A stretch of 64,000 bases of DNA from Flavobacteriales bacterium (GTDB taxonomy: Bacteria; Bacteroidota; Bacteroidia; Flavobacteriales_F; PHOS-HE28). The stretch's first letter is position 1. Each line of letters starts with the position of its first letter. Below, one piece after another: positions 15,964 through 24,545 of the stretch. The stretch covers positions 248,001 to 312,000 of the forward strand of contig CP064979.1 in assembly GCA_016699575.1 (NCBI GenBank). The letters run 5' to 3'. The translations under genes and the position numbers were made by a program. The notes under the pieces are model-generated. The model saw nothing but the letters and a program-made list of their open reading frames with translations. It was not told the origin of the DNA and did not search any database.

Positions 15964-18900
15964 GCGAGCAGGTCCTTGTGGCGGGCCTTGGCCAGCGCCG
16001 TCAGTTCGGTAACGATCTTGTCGCTGTTGGCGATCAGCTTGGGGTGGTGCGAAGCCAGCACCACGTCGCTCAACTCGCCCTTCAGCCGCTTGATCTGGAA
16101 GCCGTTGTCCCAGAAGTCCACGATGTGGATGGTGCCGCGCAACTTGTCCATGGCACCGGTGGTGACGAATTCCAGCGCCATCAGGTCGGTCTCGCCGAGG
16201 TTGTCCCCGTTGAAGGCGAGATCGGCCACCATATCCCTGAAGGTGGCGGTGATGGTACCCACTGCATCACCACGACCGCGCTGGGTCTCGTCGGTCAATC
16301 CCTCCAGCGCGTTGGCCAGCGCGTCCCAGTCCTCCTTGTGTTGCAGGATCAGTGCGTCGAGCTTATCGCTGAGCCGCTTGTAGAGCGCGGGGTCCTCTTG
16401 GAAATGGACCTTGCAGTGCTTGCGGATGGCGTGCTCCATCTCGCTCGCCTTCGCGCGGCTGCTCTTGTTCTGCTCCAAATTCTTGATGAAGGTGGGCGAG
16501 ATCAGCTCCACCGGCGGGATCTTCGGATCGATGCCGAGGCTGATCAGGTGGTCGTTCACCAGCTTCTTCACCTTCTCCCCTGCACTGGCGATGTTCATCG
16601 ACTCATCCTTGTAGCGCTCCTTCACCCTGCTCATGAGGTAGCCGAACCGCCACATGGGGATCTTGAACGCTTGCGCCAAGGGGCTGGGCAGGATGATGTC
16701 CATGCTCTGGAGGAACTTCTTGTAGAAGACCGCGAACGACTCACGGAGCTTGATATCCTCCATGATCTCCACCGCCTGCTCCAGCACGGCGTATTGACGG
16801 CGCTCGTCCTTCAGCTTCTGCTCCACGAAGTCCTGAATGTCGGCCACCCCATTGTCGCGGAACAGGTTGATGAGCCGTTGGTAGCGCGTTTCAAGTACCG
16901 GCAACTCATCCTTCACGTTGCGCAGCGAATTCAGGATCTCGTTCCGATCCTCCTCCGAGTAGATGGACAAGGCCTCCTTCAGGTGACTGGTCAGGCCGAT
17001 GTAGTCCACCACGTACCCGCGCGTCTTCCCCTCGGCCACGCGGTTCACGCGAGCGATCGCTTGCAAGAGCGTATGCTCGCGGATCCGCTTGTCGATGTAC
17101 ATGACCTGCTCCACGGGCGCGTCGAAGCCGGTGAGCAGCATGTCGCACACGATCATGAACGCGATGCCCGTCTCGGGCTTGGCGTGGTCGAAGGCCTTCT
17201 TGAAGTTGTCGATGGCCCCCACCTCCTGTGCATGCTTGCGGGCAGCCACGATCACGGCCTTCTCGTTGGTGCCGTCCGAGGACACGACCACTGCGGTCTG
17301 GAGGAAGGCGACTTTCTGCAATAGCTCTTCATCGGGCTGTGTCTTGGCCCTTTCACGCTCCAGCCATCCCTTCAGGGCCAGATCGATCTTATCCTTGTAA
17401 CGTACCGCCGCGATCTTGCTGTGACAGACCACCTGTGCCTTGAAGCCGTTGGGCAGGATGTTGCCGATGTAGTGCTCCACGATGTCGCGGGCGACCTCGG
17501 CGATGCGTTCCTCGGCTTCCAGAATATCCCCGCTGGCACCGTACTTCTTTTTGATGGCCTCCAGTTCCTGCGGGGTGCGCTCCTTGAAGAGGTCCTCGAA
17601 GGTCTGGTCGAAGACATGCCGGTCTTTCAGCGCGGTCTCCGGTGTACGGCCCTCGTACAGGATCTGCACCGTAGTGCCGTCCTCCACGGCGTCCTGCAAC
17701 TTGTACTTGTCGATGTAGGATCCGAAACGATCCTTGGTCTTCTGGGCGTGGCGGTCGGCGATGAGCGGCGTACCGGTGAACGCGATGCGGGTGGCGTTCG
17801 GGAAGGCCTCGAAGAGGTTGTCCCCGAGCGTGCTGCCTTGGGTACGGTGCGCCTCATCCACCATGATCACGATGCGGTCACTGGTATTCACTACACCGAA
17901 CAGCCCGTATTCGGGGATCGGGTCATTGGTGAACTGCCCCGTTGGTTGTGGCCGCAGCACGTCGCTCACATAGTCAGGTAACTGGTCCTTGGCCTCACGG
18001 AACTTGTGGACCATCACGATGCTCAGGTTGCTGCGGTCGTCGGCCAGCTCCTTCTTCAAATCGGCACTACTGTCGATGTGGTTCACGCGCTCCTCGGTCA
18101 ACGCTGCGGTATCGCCCAACTGGTCCTCAAGATCGATGCGGTCGATGACCATCATCACCTTCAGGTCTTGCAGGTCGGGGCATCGGCGCAGCTTGCGCAC
18201 GAGGAAGACCATCGTGAGGCTCTTCCCGCTTCCCTGCGTGTGCCAGACCGTGCCTGAGCGAGCGTCGGGATCCGCGCCCGTCCTCAACCGCTGCACGATC
18301 TTGCTCACCGCGCGGTACTGCTGGTAACGCGCCATCACCTTCACCAGCCGCTCGCTGGTGCTCATGAAGATGTTGAAGTTGCGCACCAGATCAAGGAGCA
18401 CCTCCTTGTTCAGCATGCCCTGCACCAGCACCTCTTGGCTGCGCTCCTTGCCCAATGGCGGGGTGTAGCTGGCGTACTTCTCAGGGTGGATGCTCTTCCA
18501 CTCATAGAAGTGCTCTGGACCACTTGTGATCGTGCCGAAGCGGGCTTGCTCCCCCGTGGTCGCGATGAGCAACTGATTGACATGGAACAGGCGCTCCTCG
18601 CCTTCTCTTAGACCCGCTGCGATGGTCTCCTCCCGTTGCTCGCTGTAGCGTTGGAGTTGCTTCACCGCCTCGGCCATTGGATCGCTGGTGAAGGCATTGG
18701 CATCCTTGGCCTCCACCACCACCAAGGGCAGCCCGTTCACGAAGAGCACGATGTCCGGCCGGATGTGATCCTTCACGCGACCTGGTGTGTCGATGCGGAA
18801 CTGGTTGATGGCGGTGAACTTGTTCTGCTCGGGCTCTTGGAAGTCGATGAGCTTCACCACGGGGAATTCCTCTCCCGTCAGCTCGTTGCAGTCAACTGTG

Positions 18901-19202
18901 CATTTGTACAGCAGTTGCAGCACGTCGCGGTTCACCTCGATCAATGAGCGGCCGGTCTGACCAGTCACCTCGGCAAGGAGTTCTTCCAATTGCCGATCGG
19001 TGAGCCACGTTCTACCGTCGCTCGTGCGGTTCATGGACCGCACGGCCTCCTTGAACTCTCCCTTCAGCGCCACTTCGCGGAAACTCTCCCTCAGGCTCAC
19101 CTTCGGATCCCTCGGAATGCCTTCGCCTTGATCGATGACCGTCCAGCCCAGTGTTTCAAGCTGGGTAAGGAGGGGGCGTTCGACGAAGGCGTATTCGGAC
19201 AT
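15960..19202 (-). CDS. hsdR: Type I restriction enzyme, endonuclease/motor subunit
   Basis: 1080 aa, normal length. The N-terminal PD-(D/E)xK nuclease shows D150 (RPDIVLF) and E164-x-K166 (VVVEAKD). The translocase has Walker A GSGKS (324-328), DEAH (449-452), FTGTPLI, and the helicase C-lobe signature (MLLTGFDAPVEQVMYID, HTLLQAIARVNR). With HsdM and HsdS it should translocate unmodified DNA and cut it at a distance. All key residues are intact. It is sixth in the minus-strand operon, 27 bp after the DUF262 gene. Confidence 0.96.
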   Translation of the reverse strand: MSEYAFVERPLLTQLETLGWTVIDQGEGIPRDPKVSLRESFREVALKGEFKEAVRSMNRTSDGRTWLTDRQLEELLAEVTGQTGRSLIEVNRDVLQLLYKCTVDCNELTGEEFPVVKLIDFQEPEQNKFTAINQFRIDTPGRVKDHIRPDIVLFVNGLPLVVVEAKDANAFTSDPMAEAVKQLQRYSEQREETIAAGLREGEERLFHVNQLLIATTGEQARFGTITSGPEHFYEWKSIHPEKYASYTPPLGKERSQEVLVQGMLNKEVLLDLVRNFNIFMSTSERLVKVMARYQQYRAVSKIVQRLRTGADPDARSGTVWHTQGSGKSLTMVFLVRKLRRCPDLQDLKVMMVIDRIDLEDQLGDTAALTEERVNHIDSSADLKKELADDRSNLSIVMVHKFREAKDQLPDYVSDVLRPQPTGQFTNDPIPEYGLFGVVNTSDRIVIMVDEAHRTQGSTLGDNLFEAFPNATRIAFTGTPLIADRHAQKTKDRFGSYIDKYKLQDAVEDGTTVQILYEGRTPETALKDRHVFDQTFEDLFKERTPQELEAIKKKYGASGDILEAEERIAEVARDIVEHYIGNILPNGFKAQVVCHSKIAAVRYKDKIDLALKGWLERERAKTQPDEELLQKVAFLQTAVVVSSDGTNEKAVIVAARKHAQEVGAIDNFKKAFDHAKPETGIAFMIVCDMLLTGFDAPVEQVMYIDKRIREHTLLQAIARVNRVAEGKTRGYVVDYIGLTSHLKEALSIYSEEDRNEILNSLRNVKDELPVLETRYQRLINLFRDNGVADIQDFVEQKLKDERRQYAVLEQAVEIMEDIKLRESFAVFYKKFLQSMDIILPSPLAQAFKIPMWRFGYLMSRVKERYKDESMNIASAGEKVKKLVNDHLISLGIDPKIPPVELISPTFIKNLEQNKSSRAKASEMEHAIRKHCKVHFQEDPALYKRLSDKLDALILQHKEDWDALANALEGLTDETQRGRGDAVGTITATFRDMVADLAFNGDNLGETDLMALEFVTTGAMDKLRGTIHIVDFWDNGFQIKRLKGELSDVVLASHHPKLIANSDKIVTELTALAKARHKDLLA

Positions 19203-19229
19203 GGCTCAGTTGCTCACGAAGAAACCACT

Positions 19230-21344
19230 TCACGATTGAACGGGCACCGTCCCGTTCGCGGTCTGGAAGGATGTAAGATGGAGCAACTTGATCTTGTCAT
19301 CAGGTCCTCCGAGCGAGATCTCCCATCGCTGCTCCATGAACTTCAGCATGCGCAGCCCACGTTCTTGGATGGCCGCAACGTCCCAGTCAGTGAATGTGCT
19401 CACCTCGATCTCTGAATAGCAGCCTTCGCGATAACCCGTGCGCACTTTCTCACCCTTGGCATTCAGCTTCGGATCGACCTTGTCCGTGAACCCATCGTTC
19501 TGGTAACTGGAATTGATCGATCGGCTCAGGGGAAGGAGATTTCCCAAGCAATGCGTCAGCCGATTCAGATCCACAGGGTCTAGGTGCTTCACACGGCTAT
19601 CCCAATAGGGCTCCGTGGGGGTTTGAGGCAGAACGTGCTCGATGCTCAACTTCTTCTTGTCCTGCCTGCGAACAAGATCATTCCAGTCCAGCTTACGCTC
19701 TTCCCGTCTCCCGCGCAGATGCTCCTCGTACTCGTATAGGAAGTACTGGAGTCCTGACCATTTATAGAACCCCGCCGAACTCTTGATGCTGTAACGGTTC
19801 TCGATCTCCTTGGTGAACAGCTCGTGCCTGAACTTCCCTCCATCCATCGCCCAGCTCAACTGCTTTTCCACTTGCTCCAGAATGGCCTTGGTGCCTGCCC
19901 GTTTGTGGTGAACATCCCGCGACAGGTTGTAGAACTCGCTGCTACCAAAGTTGGCCTTCGTACCGGACAGGCGGAAGAGCAGGAAAAAGCACCGTTCGAT
20001 CGCCTTCAGACATGTGATCCGCTCGGCTTTCGGGATATCGTTCCGCAGCAGAAGGGTCGTCACCATGGGGCGTGCATAGAACATGGGTAGCCGGTTAAGC
20101 CGATCCACCCAATCCGCCATTTCGCGGTCCACTTCTTCATGGGCGTGGGGGAACCACGAGAGATACCAGCCATGACTGGTCTCTCGGAGGTTGCCAGCAT
20201 AGTCCTTCAGCTCCTTAGGCGTCAACTGTGCCTCCATGCGAGATTCCACCTCCGTATCGTCGGCACCATTCTCATCATCATCCACTGCATCCTCCTTCAA
20301 TTCCTCGAAGGACTCAAGCTCCACTTCCACAGGAACCTTCTCATGGATGCGCTTGCTGGTGAAGAACTCCTTCAGCAGGAAGTCAATATGGTCATCGCCT
20401 TTCCGTCTGGAGTACATGAAGTACAGGATCCAATGCGCACGCAAGAACTCGTCGTCGTTCAAGGGGTGCTGCCTGTTCCTGCCCAGTTCGTGATAGACGC
20501 CCTTCCAAGCATCGTTGATCGCGGTGCGCAAGGCCTCCTTTTCACTGGCATCCGCTTCCTCCCCTTTGTATAGCGTGCTGAGATAGATGAGCCGGTTCTT
20601 CAGCAGTTCCAGCGTACTGAGGCGCTTGCCGCGATTGTTCATCGTCTCGAACGCGACATACTCATCGAAGCCCGCAGGGATCACGTACTCATTGAACAAG
20701 AAGCCGACGGTCAGCTTCTTGAACAACCGCTCCACGGCGCTGAGGCCCTCAGTGAGGAGCGAACGCACCTGATCCGTGAAGTAGGTCTGGGCGTTGTGCA
20801 GGTTCAGCGTGTAGAAAGTCTGCTCCACATCTCCCCCATGTTCCTCCTTCAGGATGGCGTGGCGGTAGTATCGGTCGGAAGGGTTGTCCGTATGGTAGCC
20901 GAACTTGTACGTGCGCATGAAGCTGCCCGCACGATCGGCATACAGGTATCGATCCACGTAGACTTTGAGGTATTGGTCCGCAAAGGCGATCTCCGAGTCA
21001 GTGGCCTTCGGGTTGTTCTTTCGCGCATGGAGCCTCACTTGCTCGATGATGATCTGGATCAGGATCATGCAAGACGTAAGGCGCTGCTGACCATCGATGA
21101 TGTGGTAGAGCTTGTGCCCGCCGGTGATCAGCCAATGCTCGTTGTCCGTTTCCTTGACTTTGTCGGCCGTGATCTCCTTCAAGGTCAACACGCCCGTGTA
21201 GTGCTGACCGCCTTGCGACAGATTCACAAGATCGGACCATAGGTCCTCTAGCTGCTCTTGAGTCCATGCGTAGCCACGTTGATAGTCCGGCACCCTGAAG
21301 AGCGCCTGATTGAATAGACTGCTGAGTGGTTTCAGATCGGCCAT
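19230..21344 (-). CDS. DUF262 + DUF1524 protein, GmrSD/type IV restriction-like
   Basis: 704 aa. The N-terminal DUF262 (ParB-like nucleotidase fold) has YQRGYAW (21-27) and the diagnostic IDGQQRL (84-88 for DGQQR). The C-terminal DUF1524 HNH-type nuclease has SIEHVLPQ (EHVLPQ at about 569-574), then HCLGNLLPL and downstream N residues (SINSSYQN). GmrSD enzymes with these two domains cut phage DNA carrying modified bases in a nucleotide-dependent way. Single-chain versions (GmrSD, BrxU) combine both. Here the gene sits between hsdR and an FRG gene in a type I operon, so it may add restriction of modified DNA. Substrate unknown. Confidence 0.92.
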   Translation of the reverse strand: MADLKPLSSLFNQALFRVPDYQRGYAWTQEQLEDLWSDLVNLSQGGQHYTGVLTLKEITADKVKETDNEHWLITGGHKLYHIIDGQQRLTSCMILIQIIIEQVRLHARKNNPKATDSEIAFADQYLKVYVDRYLYADRAGSFMRTYKFGYHTDNPSDRYYRHAILKEEHGGDVEQTFYTLNLHNAQTYFTDQVRSLLTEGLSAVERLFKKLTVGFLFNEYVIPAGFDEYVAFETMNNRGKRLSTLELLKNRLIYLSTLYKGEEADASEKEALRTAINDAWKGVYHELGRNRQHPLNDDEFLRAHWILYFMYSRRKGDDHIDFLLKEFFTSKRIHEKVPVEVELESFEELKEDAVDDDENGADDTEVESRMEAQLTPKELKDYAGNLRETSHGWYLSWFPHAHEEVDREMADWVDRLNRLPMFYARPMVTTLLLRNDIPKAERITCLKAIERCFFLLFRLSGTKANFGSSEFYNLSRDVHHKRAGTKAILEQVEKQLSWAMDGGKFRHELFTKEIENRYSIKSSAGFYKWSGLQYFLYEYEEHLRGRREERKLDWNDLVRRQDKKKLSIEHVLPQTPTEPYWDSRVKHLDPVDLNRLTHCLGNLLPLSRSINSSYQNDGFTDKVDPKLNAKGEKVRTGYREGCYSEIEVSTFTDWDVAAIQERGLRMLKFMEQRWEISLGGPDDKIKLLHLTSFQTANGTVPVQS

Positions 21345-21357
21345 GTCTCAAGACTGT

Positions 21358-22677
21358 TTAGGCAGAGGTGTTCCGTCGTCCTTCGTCTCTGGTCATTTCA
21401 TAGACCTCTCTCGCAAAGGCCCATGGATCCATCCCGAACTCCATTGGGGTGGGATCGGGGTATATGAAACGATGGGTGATGCCCGCCTCATTGAGCTTCT
21501 TCCGGATGTGACCTTCCAGTTTCTTGTTGATGTTGAAGCAGCGACAGAACTTGTAACCCGCATCGCTATCGTTGTTCGCCAAGTGCAACTCCCTGCCGAC
21601 TTGCTCCGTGGGCAGAGCTTCGTGATGATTCCAGAGGAACACGCCCCTCTGGTTACGAATGTTCAGGCTGTTGTTCATCGAGAAGCTCAGCCAAGGGAAG
21701 TCCTCTCGGTCGGAAAAGAAGTTCAATGGGGCATTGTCGGCCATTCGCATCAGGCTGGCAACAGATGCCATATCCCTGACCATGTTGGGGCCCATCTTCT
21801 GAAGTATGTAGTCCGCGAAAAAGCCCCCGTTCCTCGCTCGCTCAATTTGCGCCTCCTCAACTCCATTCTTCCGAGCCCACTCTTCCGAGCGCTCGCTGAG
21901 ATCCGGTAAAGCCGCCTCGATCGCTTCACGGAAGATCTGTTGCAGATCCGCAGAGGCGAAGCCGCTATCCTCAATGTGATACACGCTGAAATAGTGGTCG
22001 GCCTCGGCATCCCCCTCCTTGCGAATGCCGTCCATCGCGAAGAACACTGCGTTACCAAAGCTGAAGGTCCAATCCTGCAATGGCGTGGGTCCTCCGTAGT
22101 GCTGTAGGAAGCTCAACACGGCGATGTCCGATTGCGGGTCCATCCCGATACGCTCCAAGTATTTCACCAAAAGCCCACCATACATCGTTCGCGCGTTAGC
22201 CACCATGCGCTGCATGAATGCGCCATAGCTCTCTTCACTCTCGTGGAGTCGATCATCGATCCACTTACGCTGCCCCGTGGTGTACAGTTGCCAGACAGCC
22301 TCTCGCTGTCCACGATAGAAGTGGTTGGACTTGTCCACATGCTCGTCCCAAACTTGATCGAACTCCTGCTCCGTCTCGATCTGTTGGGGGGCGATGAAGA
22401 TGCTCTTGTTGAACAGGCTGTCGTATGTGGTCTGATCCTTTCCCGAGTAAGGCGGCGGGTGCAGATTCCCGTTGAACATGGCCAGCATGAAGGCGTTGAT
22501 CGGTCCGCGCACACTGGCCAACTGCACGTTGCCCTGTTCATCGATCTGCACTCGTTCCAGATCTTCCTCAAGTCCCATCATCTGGATCTGGGCTGCACCT
22601 CCCTTGTGATCATACCAGTCTTTGAAGAGCTTCCAGCGAAGGTTCAATTCCTCCTGTTGCTGCTGGCCATCCATCAC
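21358..22677 (-). CDS. FRG-domain protein
   Basis: 439 aa. FRG-domain hallmarks: FYRGQ (120-124), and LSFLQHYGGPTPLQDW then FGNAVFFAMD (about 189-216). FRG domains are found in standalone genes near toxins and in defence loci; biochemical activity is not well established. The N-terminal about 110 residues are not recognised and the C-terminus ends in a helical charged tail. It overlaps the upstream membrane-HEPN gene by 4 bp (ATGA type) and is followed after 13 bp by the DUF262 gene, so translation is coupled to both. It could be a sensor or effector of the cassette; this is inference. Confidence 0.88.
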   Translation of the reverse strand: MMDGQQQQEELNLRWKLFKDWYDHKGGAAQIQMMGLEEDLERVQIDEQGNVQLASVRGPINAFMLAMFNGNLHPPPYSGKDQTTYDSLFNKSIFIAPQQIETEQEFDQVWDEHVDKSNHFYRGQREAVWQLYTTGQRKWIDDRLHESEESYGAFMQRMVANARTMYGGLLVKYLERIGMDPQSDIAVLSFLQHYGGPTPLQDWTFSFGNAVFFAMDGIRKEGDAEADHYFSVYHIEDSGFASADLQQIFREAIEAALPDLSERSEEWARKNGVEEAQIERARNGGFFADYILQKMGPNMVRDMASVASLMRMADNAPLNFFSDREDFPWLSFSMNNSLNIRNQRGVFLWNHHEALPTEQVGRELHLANNDSDAGYKFCRCFNINKKLEGHIRKKLNEAGITHRFIYPDPTPMEFGMDPWAFAREVYEMTRDEGRRNTSA

Positions 22678-23255
22678 AGCGCACTCGGTTCAACAGTCGT
22701 CCTCTTCAACTTCTTGCAGAGCATCATCGCCACGCTCACGCCAGCAACGAACGCGGCTGCCATGCGCGTGACCTCCTTGCGAACGCCGTTCTCGTGGGCT
22801 TCCTCGTTGCGGATCTCCCGCAGCACGGAGAGCAGGTGGTAGTCCTCCTTGGACACGACCTTCTTGGCATAGGCGTGGTCGAGGTAGTCGGCGAAGACGG
22901 GCTTGCGGCGCTTTGTCTCCTTCATCTTGGCAAGGAACTCCTCGTCCTTCTCGTAAAGCTCCTTGAGCAGGTTCTCGATCACCTTGGCCAGCTTCATCAG
23001 GGCCGTAGTGTCCTGTTGCACGCTCAACAGCGTGATGATCTGGGTGAGTTCATTGGCCAAGGCAGGGTTCACCGTCTTGTTCTGCTCGATCAGGTCCAGC
23101 AGCATCTTCTGCAACTGCTTACCCAACTCCTTATTCCGTTCGATCTCGCGACGCAGTGCTGCCAGCTTCTTCTCCTTCTCCACGTTATCAATGGCGAGGA
23201 AGAAGATGATCACACCCGCCACGATGAGAAGCCCTGTGAGAACCTTGTTGCTCAT
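22674..23255 (-). CDS. Membrane-anchored coiled-coil protein with HEPN-type R-x4-H motif
   Basis: 193 aa. The N-terminal transmembrane helix is about 5-22 (VLTGLLIVAGVIIFFLAI), followed by a coiled coil about 25-60. A helical domain then shows KLAKVIENLLKEL, FADYLDHAYAKKVVSKEDYH and LREIRNEEAHENG, with R149-N-E-E-A-H154. This order (kinase-free helical bundle ending in R-x4-H) is typical of HEPN/DUF4145-type domains, many of which are RNases in defence systems. A second hydrophobic helix lies at about 165-180. It lies directly after hsdS (12 bp) and is translationally coupled to the FRG gene. Confidence 0.72.
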   Translation of the reverse strand: MSNKVLTGLLIVAGVIIFFLAIDNVEKEKKLAALRREIERNKELGKQLQKMLLDLIEQNKTVNPALANELTQIITLLSVQQDTTALMKLAKVIENLLKELYEKDEEFLAKMKETKRRKPVFADYLDHAYAKKVVSKEDYHLLSVLREIRNEEAHENGVRKEVTRMAAAFVAGVSVAMMLCKKLKRTTVEPSAL

Positions 23256-23267
23256 GTTCGTTGCGCT

Positions 23268-24545
23268 TTAGCTCGGGTTGGCGACCGTGGCCACCTTCTC
23301 GTTCATGGATTCAACGAGATGATCCACCGGCACGCGACCAGTTAAGAGGTCTTGCATGAGGCCTGCTTTCATGGATAGGAGCTTGCTATGGTTCGCTGTC
23401 TCCTCAGCTATGAGCGCATCCTGAGCATCGATGAGGCCCACGATATGGTCACGTTCATCGCGGGGTGGATTCGCGAAGCGCAGCGCTCCTACTGTCGGAA
23501 GATTGAGCCCTGCCTTGGTTCCCGCATCGTTCAGCCGCTGGAACTGTGTGACGCCATTCTCACCGGCCAAGTACATACCGACCCACCGAGGATTCGTCGC
23601 ACTCGGGTCCAGACGTACCAATGCGATGTGCTGGTTCACATAAGCCTCACCCATGCCCGCAGGAACAACGGCGGTTATTCCTAGATCGGCAGTGATTGAA
23701 ATGAGCAAGTCACCTGCCTCGACCGCCGTGCGACTTCCCTCACTGCCCATGGGCGGAACCACGTACTGGACATCCTCCCAGCGGAAGTTGATGTGGTCAC
23801 GGCTGAGGTTGCCGATGCGAATGAACAAAGCGCCTTCATCGGCATAGTAGGCCGCCCAGCCACGCGATCCACTCGTGATGAATTGCTTGACCTCGTTCAG
23901 TGTCTTCTGCTCCCAATCCTTCGGCACCCACCCCAGCTTGGTCTCTTTGTAGAGTTCCGGTGCCTCGTGCTGAGGTGGCCGCAACTGGCCGCTGGCATCC
24001 ACGCCACGGGTGAAGAGGTCATGCAGCATGCCCTGCTTGATCTGGCGCTGCTTCTCGATCAGTGCTTCGGTCTGCTCGATGAGGGCATCCATGGTTCCGA
24101 GGATGCGAGCGATGGTGCGCTGTATGTCACGGTCACTCGGGTACTCGAACCTGATAGCGCGGAGGTCTGATTGGTTCAGCTTGGTTCGTGTTCCCCCCTT
24201 GATGAACGATCTGATGTCCTTGTGCTGTAGTGCGTAGAAGACAAAGTCCTGCTCGAACTCGGACTTGGCCCGCAACACGTGAGCATGATTGTTAACCCAG
24301 CTCTTTCCATCAATGCGATAGGCAATAGGTCGTGTCTCATGTTCATCAAAGTTGCCTCCGTCCTCCGCCAACAATATCAGCGGCTCGTTGAACATGAAGC
24401 GGTCGATGTGGTCCACCACACCGTTGGCTCCATAGTAGGGTACATCACCTACCATCGAAAAGCGTTGCTCATCGTTTAACGGCACACGCTGGTTGTCAAG
24501 AATGTCACACGCCTGCCCGAGCAGAATGGATTCCCAGTTACTCAT
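23268..24545 (-). CDS. hsdS: Type I restriction enzyme, specificity subunit
   Basis: 425 aa. Two target-recognition domains in tandem: the first about 1-140 (GQACDILDNQRVPLN, GANGVVDHIDRF), the second about 205-355 (GWVPKDWEQKTLNEV, ISITADLGITAVVPAG). Each is followed by a helical spacer (LGTMDALIEQTEALIEKQRQ and VGLIDAQDALIAEETANHSK) ending in a LMQDLLTGR-like element, giving the usual pseudo-dyad. The two halves set the bipartite DNA target, which cannot be read from sequence. Its start overlaps the hsdM stop by 8 bp. Confidence 0.95.
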   Translation of the reverse strand: MSNWESILLGQACDILDNQRVPLNDEQRFSMVGDVPYYGANGVVDHIDRFMFNEPLILLAEDGGNFDEHETRPIAYRIDGKSWVNNHAHVLRAKSEFEQDFVFYALQHKDIRSFIKGGTRTKLNQSDLRAIRFEYPSDRDIQRTIARILGTMDALIEQTEALIEKQRQIKQGMLHDLFTRGVDASGQLRPPQHEAPELYKETKLGWVPKDWEQKTLNEVKQFITSGSRGWAAYYADEGALFIRIGNLSRDHINFRWEDVQYVVPPMGSEGSRTAVEAGDLLISITADLGITAVVPAGMGEAYVNQHIALVRLDPSATNPRWVGMYLAGENGVTQFQRLNDAGTKAGLNLPTVGALRFANPPRDERDHIVGLIDAQDALIAEETANHSKLLSMKAGLMQDLLTGRVPVDHLVESMNEKVATVANPS

